This document shows, piece after piece, positions 1-6,600 of a stretch of DNA of 11,893 bases (positions within the stretch are counted from its first letter, which is position 1; each line of letters begins with the position of its first letter). A program made the translations under genes and the position numbers. The stretch is from Gammaproteobacteria bacterium (GTDB lineage: Bacteria > Pseudomonadota > Gammaproteobacteria > Pseudomonadales > Azotimanducaceae), in contig PBGU01000012.1 of NCBI GenBank assembly GCA_002719135.1, positions 12,166 to 24,058 on the forward strand, written 5' to 3'. Below the pieces are notes generated by a model. The model was given only the letters and a program-made list of their open reading frames with translations. It had not been told where the DNA came from and did no database searches.

Positions 1-1910
1 CGTTCTTTCGGTTTGAGCGAATATCCGGAACATCCTAAAAACACACCGGTACTTGCCGTCCGGACCTGCATCGGTCGGCCGCACTTGCCACATTCGATAT
101 TCGTCTCGGTTGGTGCATTCGGACGCATGCCCCCGTCAGGATTGGATGCAATCTCAATTTTCTCAGAGAAGTCTTTATAAAACGTATCAAGGACGTTCTT
201 CCAGTCGGTCGAGCCTGCGGCGATTTGGTCGAGTTGTTCTTCCATGCTCGCGGTGAAGGAGTAGTCGAGAAGTTCTTCAAAGCTCTCGATTAAGCGATCG
301 GTGACGAGCTCACCGATCTTTTCTGAGTGGAATCGACGGCTTTTAAGGGTCGCATAGCCACGATCCTGAATGGTGGAGATGATTGCCGCATAGGTCGACG
401 GCCGACCAATGCCGAGTTTTTCTAGTTCTTTCACTAGGCTGGCCTCACCGAATCGCGGCGTCGGTTTGGTAAAGTGTTGCACCGCTTCGGTATCAGCGCA
501 GTCAAGCCCATCGCCGACCTTAAGATCGGGAAGATCGATTTCGTCTTCCTTTCTAGATGCTGTTGGCAGGACGCGAGTGAATCCGTCGAATTTCAGGATG
601 CGACCTCTAGCCCGCAATTCAAACGGTCCGGCTTGCACGGTATAAGTTGTGCTCAGGTACTCTGCCGGAGTCATTTGGCTAGCCACGAACTGCGACCGGA
701 TAAGTTCGTAGAGCCGCTGCGCGTCAGGTTCTTGCTTCTCGAGATCACTTTGAGTTAGGTCAACGTTTGTTGGGCGAACGGCTTCGTGAGCTTCTTGGGC
801 CCCTGCTTTGCTGGTATAAGTATTCGGTTGATCGGGCAGATATCGTGGTCCGTAGGACGCCACGATATGATCTCGTGCGTCTTTGATCGCTTCTGCCGAG
901 ACATTGGTCGAGTCCGTTCGCATATACGTGATGTAACCGCCTTCATACAGTCGTTGCGCCATCGTCATTGTCTTACGGACGCTAAAGTTCAGGCGCGTTG
1001 ATGCTGCTTGCTGCAATGAAGATGTAATGAAAGGCGCATTGGGCCGGCTGGTGGTTGCTCGGGCGTCTTTGTCAGCGACTGTAAATGGATGCTTGCCCAA
1101 GGCCTCAATCGCCTTCTCGGCATCAATATTATTGTCCGGGCGAAACGCGACGTTCGTTTCTCGAACGACTTGGAATCGGTTGAATTCATCGCCCCCGGAA
1201 GGTTTGAGATCGGCGAATACTTCCCAGTACTCTTCGGGAACAAAGGCTCTGATTTCGCGTTCTCGCTCAACGATTAGCCTTACGGCTACCGACTGGACAC
1301 GTCCAGCAGAGAGGCCGCGAGCAACTTTTGACCACAAGAGTGGGGAAACTTCAAATCCGACGACGCGATCAAGGAAACGGCGAGCTTGCTGAGCCTCGAC
1401 CTGGTTTTCATCGATTTCGCCTGGATGTTCAAAAGCCGCTTGGATCGCATTTCGAGTAATCTCGTTAAATACGACTCGTCGAAAGCGAGCGGGATCGCCA
1501 CCGATGACTTCGCGAAGGTGCCAAGCGATCGCCTCGCCTTCCCGATCCAGATCGGTCGCCAAATAGATGATGTCAGATTTTTCAGCGAGCGCTTTTAGTT
1601 CCTGAACCACTTTTTCTTTTCCAGGAAGAACTTCGTAGTCTGCTCGCCAACCCTGATCCGGATTAACTCCCATGCGGCGGATAAGCTGGGATCGCGCTCG
1701 TTTCTTCTGGTGAGCCTGTTTTTGTGCTGGTGATAGCTTACGAGTTTTTGCGGCTTGCTTTGCCCTTTGTTTGGGATCGCTACCCCTACCCCGTGTGGGT
1801 AAATCCCTGACGTGGCCAACACTCGATTTGACCACGAACTCCTTACCCAGATACTGATTGATTGTTCGGATTTTTCCGGGTGATTCGACGATAACAAGAG
1901 AACGAGCCAT
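1..1910 (-). CDS. topA: DNA topoisomerase I, type IA (partial, C-terminus beyond left edge)
   Basis: Relaxes negatively supercoiled DNA by nicking one strand through a 5'-phosphotyrosine link. The frame is open from ATG at 1910 to the window edge (636 codons). The N-terminal TOPRIM domain starts MARSLVIVESPGK, with the catalytic Glu at residue 9. The acidic triad DLDREGE is at residues 120-126. The active-site block GYITYMRTDSTN places the catalytic Tyr at residue 329 (codon 924-926), matching E. coli Tyr319 with a 10-residue offset. ARGLSAGRVQSVAVRL, QQAASTRL and GIGRPSTYA are further type IA signatures. The visible end enters the first C-terminal zinc finger (CGKCG, then LGCSGYS near positions 20-80). 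By comparison with the 865-residue E. coli enzyme, about 230 residues are missing. No frameshift is seen. The start is fixed by alignment of the N-terminus; the upstream GAGTAGAAG is only a weak ribosome site. It has its own promoter candidate in the 119-bp upstream gap. Confidence 0.97.
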   Translation of the reverse strand, partial: MARSLVIVESPGKIRTINQYLGKEFVVKSSVGHVRDLPTRGRGSDPKQRAKQAAKTRKLSPAQKQAHQKKRARSQLIRRMGVNPDQGWRADYEVLPGKEKVVQELKALAEKSDIIYLATDLDREGEAIAWHLREVIGGDPARFRRVVFNEITRNAIQAAFEHPGEIDENQVEAQQARRFLDRVVGFEVSPLLWSKVARGLSAGRVQSVAVRLIVEREREIRAFVPEEYWEVFADLKPSGGDEFNRFQVVRETNVAFRPDNNIDAEKAIEALGKHPFTVADKDARATTSRPNAPFITSSLQQAASTRLNFSVRKTMTMAQRLYEGGYITYMRTDSTNVSAEAIKDARDHIVASYGPRYLPDQPNTYTSKAGAQEAHEAVRPTNVDLTQSDLEKQEPDAQRLYELIRSQFVASQMTPAEYLSTTYTVQAGPFELRARGRILKFDGFTRVLPTASRKEDEIDLPDLKVGDGLDCADTEAVQHFTKPTPRFGEASLVKELEKLGIGRPSTYAAIISTIQDRGYATLKSRRFHSEKIGELVTDRLIESFEELLDYSFTASMEEQLDQIAAGSTDWKNVLDTFYKDFSEKIEIASNPDGGMRPNAPTETNIECGKCGRPMQVRTASTGVFLGCSGYSLKPKE

Positions 1911-1981
1911 GGTGCTTCTACTCGGTCGCGTTGCGGTTTGCTGGGGTCATATTTCTATTTAACGGCCCTAAAAGCGCGCCA

Positions 1982-2011
1982 TATATACGTGTCCGCCTCC
2001 GTACATGTCAA
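1982..2011 (-). promoter_or_regulatory. Candidate sigma70 promoter of topA
   Basis: On the minus strand a perfect -35 hexamer TTGACA (2011-2006) is followed by an 18-bp spacer and TATATA (1987-1982; 4 of 6 to TATAAT). It lies in the gap between the upstream gene's stop (2030) and the topA ATG (1910). The predicted transcript would have a leader of roughly 65 nt. An 8-bp palindrome TGACGTCA (2013-2020) abuts the -35, but the same 8-mer also occurs twice inside pepN, so it is not specific to this site. This is a pattern-based call only. Confidence 0.55.
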
Positions 2012-2029
2012 CTGACGTCACATCGAAAT

Positions 2030-2602
2030 TTACGTTCTCGAAGGTGGAAGTTGGCGTTCTTTATCGATTTGACTATGCAATTTTGCGATTTTTTCGAGCC
2101 CAGCCTTAATTTCCACGACGACCTGATCGATGGATTGCCCGTCAAGGCGCTCGAGACCTTGCCAGCTCACTTCGTATGGTGTCGCTCTGACAGCGATGCA
2201 TGCGCCAGGAAGCGCTTCAACGATCGTACGGACCGTGTTCCAGTATCCGCTGTCCGAAATAGATATGTGGTGGACCGCGCCAATACGTCCCCAACCGGCA
2301 ATCAAAACGTTATCCGTTTCAGAGCGTGCAAGATGCCAACCAGGTGCTTCTTGCATCTGTTTAGGGAGAACCAAGGTGTAGGTTGTGCATTTGATCCTAG
2401 CGTCGCGTTTTTTCCCGCCCGCGGAGACTTTGTCGCTCCCTGTTGCGTTAAGATTAGGTATGTAGCTGATGTCCACTGCCAAGCCAGATACACGGGCGCG
2501 AGCTCTAAGAGCGGCTAATTGCTTATCCCGTTTCGATGGTATGACGTAAAGCACTGGTCCGATGGCGACCAGCAGTACCCCAATGATGATGACCCAGGCC
2601 AC
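2030..2602 (-). CDS. Uncharacterised membrane-anchored protein upstream of topA
   Basis: 190 residues; function not recognised. The start is GTG at 2602: the codon immediately before it is an in-frame TAG, so translation cannot begin further upstream. Residues 2-20 (AWVIIIGVLLVAIGPVLYV) form one hydrophobic segment followed by PSKRDKQ. The positive charges after it suggest the rest faces the cytoplasm. The remaining ~165 residues are soluble-looking and mixed alpha/beta, with a tryptophan-containing middle (GWHLAR, IAGWGRIG) and an amphipathic C-terminal helix (about 155-185). I recall uncharacterised gammaproteobacterial proteins with a similar start, a membrane segment then P-S-x-R and L-x-x-L-R-x-x-A, but cannot confirm the family. 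It is co-directional with topA, 119 bp upstream, and divergent from the stress-protein gene. No catalytic motif is visible. The long open frame, forced start and tight fit between neighbours argue that it is a real gene. Confidence 0.75.
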   Translation of the reverse strand: MAWVIIIGVLLVAIGPVLYVIPSKRDKQLAALRARARVSGLAVDISYIPNLNATGSDKVSAGGKKRDARIKCTTYTLVLPKQMQEAPGWHLARSETDNVLIAGWGRIGAVHHISISDSGYWNTVRTIVEALPGACIAVRATPYEVSWQGLERLDGQSIDQVVVEIKAGLEKIAKLHSQIDKERQLPPSRT

Positions 2603-2616
2603 CTAAAAGCCGTCCG

Positions 2617-2629
2617 TTTCAGACTGAAA
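2617..2629. promoter_or_regulatory. 13-bp perfect palindrome in the divergent gap, possible operator
   Basis: TTTCAG-A-CTGAAA is a perfect inverted repeat with one central base. It sits 14 bp from the GTG of the membrane-protein gene (start 2602) and about 20 bp upstream of the candidate -35 of the stress-protein gene. A further CATTCAG half-site-like element follows at 2634-2640. Position and symmetry fit a dimeric regulator site, but short palindromes arise by chance and I recognise no specific regulator consensus. Confidence 0.25.
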
Positions 2630-2647
2630 TAACCATTCAGTTGGATA

Positions 2648-2676
2648 TTGAGACATGCAAATGTGTGGAGTATGGT
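2648..2676 (+). promoter_or_regulatory. Candidate promoter of the usp-slt-tatD run
   Basis: TTGAGA (2648-2653, 5 of 6 to TTGACA), a 17-bp spacer and TATGGT (2671-2676, 4 of 6 to TATAAT) lie in the divergent gap. The predicted start near 2683 gives a leader of about 20 nt before ATG 2703. This would place the alternative upstream ATG (2655) outside the transcript, which supports the shorter stress protein. Confidence 0.45.
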
Positions 2677-2702
2677 CGCGGCATCGCGACTGCGAAAGTG
2701 AC

Positions 2703-3152
2703 ATGGGCGCATATTCCCGAATCCTTCTTGCCGTTGATCTTACTGAAGATTGCAGGCACGTTGCCGAACGGGCAACGGCAATCGCTGGTGGATCGGACGC
2801 GGAGCTACATATCATTCATGTGATCGAACCGCTGAGCCTTGCGTACGGTGGCGATATTCCTATGGATCTATCGTCAGTGCAGGATCAGATTCACGAACAG
2901 GCGAAATCGCATTTGGCGGAGTTTTCGTCGGAAATTGGGATTCCGGAACAACAGCGACATTTGGTATTCGGCCGACCTGACAGTGAAATACATCGAATCG
3001 CAATCGAGGAGGGAGTAGACGTCATCGTTGTTGGCAGTCACGGACGTCACGGTCTTGCGCTGCTGTTAGGTTCGACGGCCAACGGCGTATTGCATGGTGC
3101 GACATGCGATGTTCTTGCGGTTCGCGTCGGTGACGACGCCCGTCACGACTGA
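2703..3152 (+). CDS. Universal stress protein, UspA family
   Basis: A small cytoplasmic nucleotide-binding protein of the UspA fold (149 residues; family usually 140-160), generally linked to survival under starvation, oxidative or other stress; its biochemical partner is not evident. The opening strand is SRILLAVDLTED (Asp12 in the ATP-contacting position). The C-terminal nucleotide loop is VVGSHGRHGLALLLGST at residues 109-125, followed by CDVLAVRV. The glycine spacing in the loop is G-2x-G-8x-G-S, one residue shorter than the classic MJ0577 pattern; I recall this form in Pseudomonas-type Usp proteins, so ATP binding is plausible but not certain. ATG 2703 was chosen because homologues begin just before this first strand. 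An in-frame ATG at 2655 would add 16 residues with no family likeness. The upstream GAAAG is a weak ribosome site. slt begins 8 bp after the stop, which suggests co-transcription. Confidence 0.93.
   Translation: MGAYSRILLAVDLTEDCRHVAERATAIAGGSDAELHIIHVIEPLSLAYGGDIPMDLSSVQDQIHEQAKSHLAEFSSEIGIPEQQRHLVFGRPDSEIHRIAIEEGVDVIVVGSHGRHGLALLLGSTANGVLHGATCDVLAVRVGDDARHD
3126..3149 (+). other. RNA hairpin at the usp/slt junction
   Basis: GTCG-(G)-TGACG pairs with CGTCA-CGAC: nine base pairs with one bulged G and a five-base loop (ACGCC). It ends one base before the usp stop codon. No T-run follows, so it is not an intrinsic terminator. It lies about 11 bases ahead of the slt GTG start, which has no visible Shine-Dalgarno, so it could affect slt translation or mRNA stability. 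Prediction by eye only. Confidence 0.3.
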
Positions 3153-3160
3153 TCGCTCTA

Positions 3161-5059
3161 GTGGTGCTGCGAACCTGGCTTTGGCTAGTACTTTCCCTTT
3201 GTGTCGGTTGTCCCTCGGTCTTGGGAGATACTTATGAAGATCGACGAGCGTATAAGCGCGCAGTCTTCGCTATCGAAACAGGCCGTCTTCGAGAATTTGG
3301 GCGCCTTCGCGAAGAGCTCGGGGACTATGTTCTCAAACCATACCTTGATTTTTTCGAGGCCAAGAGGCGCATTTCTTCCCTAGGTATTTCGACTGCAATA
3401 AAGCTTCGCGAACAATGGGAAGAAACGCCGATCGAACGGCGTTTTTTTCACCTTTGGCTAGATACTCAGGCGAAGCGAGGTCGCTGGTCGCGCTACCTTG
3501 AGCACTACGAGCCGTCTGGCGGCACGGAGGCGCAGTGTTACTACCTCAGGGCGTTATACCGAGATGGTCAGCGCAAAGAAGCTTTGTCCAAGGTTCCGAC
3601 GCTGTGGAAAGTGGGAACGTCTCAGCCCAAGCCTTGTGATCCATTGTTCAAGGCTTGGATTGATAATGGCGGGGTCACAGATGAAATTGCTTGGGAACGT
3701 CTTCAGCTCGCGTTGGAGGCGAATTCTGTCACTCTTGCTAAGTACCTGTTGCGCTTTTTTTCCGATTCGGTGTCGTCGGCCGCTCAAACCTATTACGACG
3801 TCCACGTCAGCCCTTCCACGATCCGAAATATCGATAAATTCCGAGATGACCCATATGGCCGCCAAACCATAGTCCATGGTCTGTTGCGGTACGCACGGCG
3901 GGATCCTGGCAAAGCGATGGCGATGTGGCAGCGTTACCAAACGCAATTTAGATTTGCTGACTATCAACGCCAATATATCGAAGAAAATCTAGTCATTGAG
4001 CTGTCAAAATTTGGGCATGATGTTGCTCCTGAACTGCCCCGATATTCTGCTGAGGTTCTTGAGGTGTTAGCAGACCAAGCGATACGTACTAGGAACTATC
4101 GTGATCTCGTGAAATGGATTCGCACCATGCCGGTGTCGTACCGAGACACGCCTAAATGGAGATACTGGTACGGCAAAGCTCTAATTGATTTGGGTGATGC
4201 TGAAGGCGCAAATGTTCTAAAAGAACTTGCTAGCGAACGAACTTATTATGGTTTCTTGGCCGCGCTCTTAATGAATTTGGAGCCAGCTTTGAACCAAGAG
4301 CAGCTATCAATTGACCCTGCGAACGCTCAGACACTAAAGGCATTACCGAGTGTTCGTCGAATGAGTGAACTCTACGCGGTCGGCGACTTGCCCAATGCTC
4401 GACGGGAATACCTGTATCTCTTTGACGGACTCGCAGAAGAATTTCGGCCGGAACTTGTTTTTTACCTCGTCGAAATGGGCTGGTTTGATCAAGCCGTTGT
4501 TGCGGCGAACCGTGCCGAATTGCATGACTTCTTGGATGTCCGGTTTCCGATTCCATTCATAGATACCTTCCGTCGACACGCATTTGAAACGTCGATTCCG
4601 CTACCGATTCTCTTCGCCATTTCACGGCAAGAAAGTGTATTTGATGCTTCAGCGGTTTCGCTGAAAGGAGCAAGAGGCATCATGCAATTGATGCCAAAAA
4701 CGGCGCGATCAACCGCGAATAAAATTAGAGAAAAGCAACCTGATTTGGACGCTCTAATGGATCCGTTGATCAATATTCGCTTGGGCGCGCATTACCTTGC
4801 CGAGTTGATGACTCGATATGACGCGAACCGAGCAGTCGCGGCGGCTGCGTACAACGCGGGACCGACGCGAGTCGACGAATGGCTACGACAATTTTCTGGA
4901 ATTGAGACGGTTGCTTGGATTGAACAAATTCCGCTCCGAGAGACAAAAAGTTATGTCAAGAACGTGTTAGCGGGTAGTTACGTCTATTCACAACTACTTG
5001 GCAATCCTTTGCCCGTCCTTGCGGCACACGAACGACGGGTTCCCTCGCTCCATGATTGA
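3161..5059 (+). CDS. slt: Soluble lytic murein transglycosylase (Slt70 type)
   Basis: Periplasmic enzyme that cleaves the MurNAc-GlcNAc bond of peptidoglycan to 1,6-anhydro-muropeptides, in murein turnover and recycling. 632 residues, close to the ~645 of E. coli Slt70. An N-terminal signal peptide (Arg4, then a hydrophobic stretch to about residue 21, probable cleavage after VLG22) fits export. Residues ~25-450 form the helical superhelix typical of Slt70. The C-terminal SLT domain carries ISRQES with catalytic Glu491, then RGIMQLMP, INIRLGAHYL and AAYNAGPTRV. The start is GTG 3161; GTG 3164 is equally possible, and neither has a clear ribosome site, so coupling to usp 8 bp upstream is likely. 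The last 8 bp overlap tatD. A terminator-like hairpin lies inside codons ~88-96. The Cys17 context (CVGC) does not make a good lipobox, so a soluble rather than lipid-anchored protein is favoured. Confidence 0.95.
   Translation: MVLRTWLWLVLSLCVGCPSVLGDTYEDRRAYKRAVFAIETGRLREFGRLREELGDYVLKPYLDFFEAKRRISSLGISTAIKLREQWEETPIERRFFHLWLDTQAKRGRWSRYLEHYEPSGGTEAQCYYLRALYRDGQRKEALSKVPTLWKVGTSQPKPCDPLFKAWIDNGGVTDEIAWERLQLALEANSVTLAKYLLRFFSDSVSSAAQTYYDVHVSPSTIRNIDKFRDDPYGRQTIVHGLLRYARRDPGKAMAMWQRYQTQFRFADYQRQYIEENLVIELSKFGHDVAPELPRYSAEVLEVLADQAIRTRNYRDLVKWIRTMPVSYRDTPKWRYWYGKALIDLGDAEGANVLKELASERTYYGFLAALLMNLEPALNQEQLSIDPANAQTLKALPSVRRMSELYAVGDLPNARREYLYLFDGLAEEFRPELVFYLVEMGWFDQAVVAANRAELHDFLDVRFPIPFIDTFRRHAFETSIPLPILFAISRQESVFDASAVSLKGARGIMQLMPKTARSTANKIREKQPDLDALMDPLINIRLGAHYLAELMTRYDANRAVAAAAYNAGPTRVDEWLRQFSGIETVAWIEQIPLRETKSYVKNVLAGSYVYSQLLGNPLPVLAAHERRVPSLHD
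3423..3448 (+). terminator. Intrinsic-terminator-like hairpin inside slt coding sequence
   Basis: AAACGCCG (3423-3430) and CGGCGTTT (3437-3444) form a perfect 8-bp stem around a six-base loop (ATCGAA). The right arm runs into a seven-T tract (3442-3448). This has the form of a rho-independent terminator in the sense direction, about 260-290 nt into slt. Normal translation should mask it, so it would act mainly when slt is poorly translated. It may also be a chance result of the codons for TPIERRFF. Confidence 0.35.
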
Positions 5060-5837
5060 CATCGGGGCCAACCTAACGAATTCAGTATTTACTGACGATT
5101 TAGGGGAAGTACTGAATCGAGCAAAGCGCGAGGGCGTGCAACACATTGTTGTGACCGGTACCAACATCCAGGAAAGTCAGGACGCGATCGCTTTAGCTAC
5201 CAAACATGGGGCGTACTTGTCGGCAACCGTCGGTATACACCCTCATGACGCAGATGACGTTAAATCAGATTGGCTGGATACACTCGAAGAGTTGACTTCG
5301 TCTCCTCATGTCGTAGCAGTAGGAGAAATGGGTCTTGATTTTTATCGTGATTATTCGGGGCGCGATGCACAGCGACGCGTATTCGAGGCGCAACTTGATC
5401 TTGCGGCCCGGGTTGAACTGCCGGTCTTCGTCCATGATCGCGACACGGACGGTGAAGTGTTGGAGGTGCTTCGGCGTTACGCTCCAACCAAATGTGTCGT
5501 GCACTGCTTTACCGGGAATGCCGATGAGCTTGACGGCTATATAGAAGAAGATTTTTACATAGGGGTTACCGGATGGATTTGCGATGAGCGGCGCGGCGAG
5601 GAGCTCCGTCGATTAGCCCATAGGATCCCTATTGATCGCTTGCTTGTTGAAACCGATGCGCCCTACCTTCTTTCTCGAACTATGTCGAAAGTACTAGGTA
5701 CGCGTCGTAACGAGCCGGCATATCTGAAATTCGTTATCGCGGAATTGGCGCGATTTAGGCGTTGTCCCGAGAGCGAGATCCGCGATGCGTCGGTCGAGAA
5801 CGCGTGTCGATTCTTCGATATTGAGCTTCCTATGTGA
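5052..5837 (+). CDS. tatD: TatD-family metal-dependent nuclease
   Basis: Cytoplasmic TIM-barrel metallohydrolase, reported in E. coli to act as a 3'-5' exonuclease on DNA/RNA. 261 residues (E. coli TatD 260). Metal/catalytic residues visible are Glu92 (VGEMGLDF), His128 (FVHDRD), His151 (VVHCFTG) and Asp202 (VETDAPYLL). The segment GVTGWICDERRGEELR (171-186) and RRNEPAYL are close to the E. coli TatD sequence itself. The N-terminus MIDIGANLTN lacks the HxH metal motif seen in YcfH-type relatives; E. coli TatD (MFDIGVNLT) also lacks it, so this marks the true TatD subgroup rather than decay. ATG 5052 was chosen because it aligns with the family start; an in-frame start 54 bp upstream (4998) would add an unrelated tail. 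It overlaps the slt end by 8 bp, which argues for translational coupling. No tatABC genes are present, and tatD is not needed for Tat export. Confidence 0.95.
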   Translation: MIDIGANLTNSVFTDDLGEVLNRAKREGVQHIVVTGTNIQESQDAIALATKHGAYLSATVGIHPHDADDVKSDWLDTLEELTSSPHVVAVGEMGLDFYRDYSGRDAQRRVFEAQLDLAARVELPVFVHDRDTDGEVLEVLRRYAPTKCVVHCFTGNADELDGYIEEDFYIGVTGWICDERRGEELRRLAHRIPIDRLLVETDAPYLLSRTMSKVLGTRRNEPAYLKFVIAELARFRRCPESEIRDASVENACRFFDIELPM

Positions 5838-6066
5838 ACGAACGATGCTCGACGTAATATCTACACAATCGTTTTTCGGTGTAATGTACTCAGCAAGTTG
5901 CGGACGGTGCGCTGACGGTTGTGGCGATCAACGTTCCGACCTTGAAGAAACATGGTGAATTAGTGACCGATGGGCAATCTATCCGAACCGTTCGGTCGAA
6001 CCCGACGTTGCGATAAATCAATCCGGGGTGTCGGCAGAGTTTGTTCCGGGCAGTTTTGAATTAAGC
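5838..6066. other. 229-bp spacer between tatD and the acetyltransferase gene
   Basis: No convincing gene, tRNA or promoter is seen. A weak inverted repeat (AACGAT, 5841-5846 region, with ATCGTT near 5869-5874) runs into TTTTT and could be a poor tatD terminator. CCGAA-CCG-TTCGG (5983-5995) is a small hairpin. A 24-codon cysteine-containing reading frame lies at 5884-5958 (see findings). The spacer marks a probable break between two transcription units. Confidence 0.5.
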
Positions 6067-6591
6067 ATGAGTAACAAACGCATCTATATTCGGGATGTCC
6101 GATCGTCTGATAAGCGCGAAGTCGTAGCGCTCGCAAATGCTGGTGCCGAAATTCATCAGCCTTGGATCTCACCGCCGCTGACGCCGAACATGTTCAAATC
6201 CTACCTGCGCCGTTGTCATCGAGACGACCATGAAGGTTTCGCGGTATGTCTCGTTAAAACCGAAGAAATCGTGGGTGTTATCAATATCAATAACATCGTT
6301 CGGGGTTCCTTTCTAAGCGCATCGATTGGCTATTACTCTTCCGCGACACATCAAGGCGTCGGGTACATGACAGAAGCGCTCCAACTGGTTTTACGGTTCG
6401 CGTTTGATGAACTAGGTTTGCACCGAATCGAGGCGAATATCCAGCCAAATAACTACGCGTCGAGGAATCTTGTTCAGCGTTGCGGATTCATTTTAGAAGG
6501 TGAATCGAAAGATTTTCTATTCATCAATGGTCGATGGCGTGATCATGAACGCTGGGTTCGTGTTGATGCTCGTAATCGGCTTACACGCTAA
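6067..6591 (+). CDS. RimJ-like GNAT N-acetyltransferase
   Basis: Predicted to transfer acetyl from acetyl-CoA to an amino group. RimJ acetylates the N-terminal alanine of ribosomal protein S5; whether this protein shares that substrate is unknown. 174 residues. The acetyl-CoA loop is HQGVGYMTEAL (95-105). RimJ-like blocks are NIVRGSF (76-82), HRIEANIQPNN (119-129), LVQRCGFILEG (135-145) and INGRWRDH (153-160). These are shared with E. coli RimJ more than with generic GNATs. ATG 6067 was chosen because the first strand (RIYIRDVRSSD) follows directly, as in the family. GTG 6028 would add 13 residues without family likeness. Neither start has a strong ribosome site. The stop is 9 bp before the S9 peptidase gene, which suggests one transcript. 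The target could equally be a peptide or small molecule handled by the downstream enzymes, but that is speculation. Confidence 0.9.
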   Translation: MSNKRIYIRDVRSSDKREVVALANAGAEIHQPWISPPLTPNMFKSYLRRCHRDDHEGFAVCLVKTEEIVGVININNIVRGSFLSASIGYYSSATHQGVGYMTEALQLVLRFAFDELGLHRIEANIQPNNYASRNLVQRCGFILEGESKDFLFINGRWRDHERWVRVDARNRLTR

Positions 6592-6595
6592 GGCG
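6590..6595 (+). promoter_or_regulatory. Ribosome binding site of the S9 peptidase gene
   Basis: AAGGCG overlaps the last base of the acetyltransferase stop codon and lies 5-7 bases before ATG 6601. It is among the clearest Shine-Dalgarno-like sequences in the window and supports this start and re-initiation after the upstream gene. Confidence 0.5.
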
Positions 6596-6600
6596 ACTCG

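Noticed and set aside
2655..2702. In-frame ATG adding 16 residues to the universal stress protein
   Set aside because: The extension has no family likeness, overlaps the candidate promoter, and homologues begin just before the first strand, at ATG 2703.
3200..3213. Lipoprotein signal (CVGC) in Slt
   Set aside because: The -3 position is Cys rather than Leu/Val/Ile, and family members of this length are soluble periplasmic enzymes with an ordinary cleavage site such as VLG here.
4998..5051. Longer tatD start within slt
   Set aside because: TatD proteins begin at the MxDIG strand; the 18 extra residues are the slt 3' end read in another frame.
5885..6013. 43-codon open stretch in the tatD-GNAT spacer in another frame
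   Set aside because: It has no ATG start, no ribosome site, and a stop-free run of this length is expected fairly often by chance.
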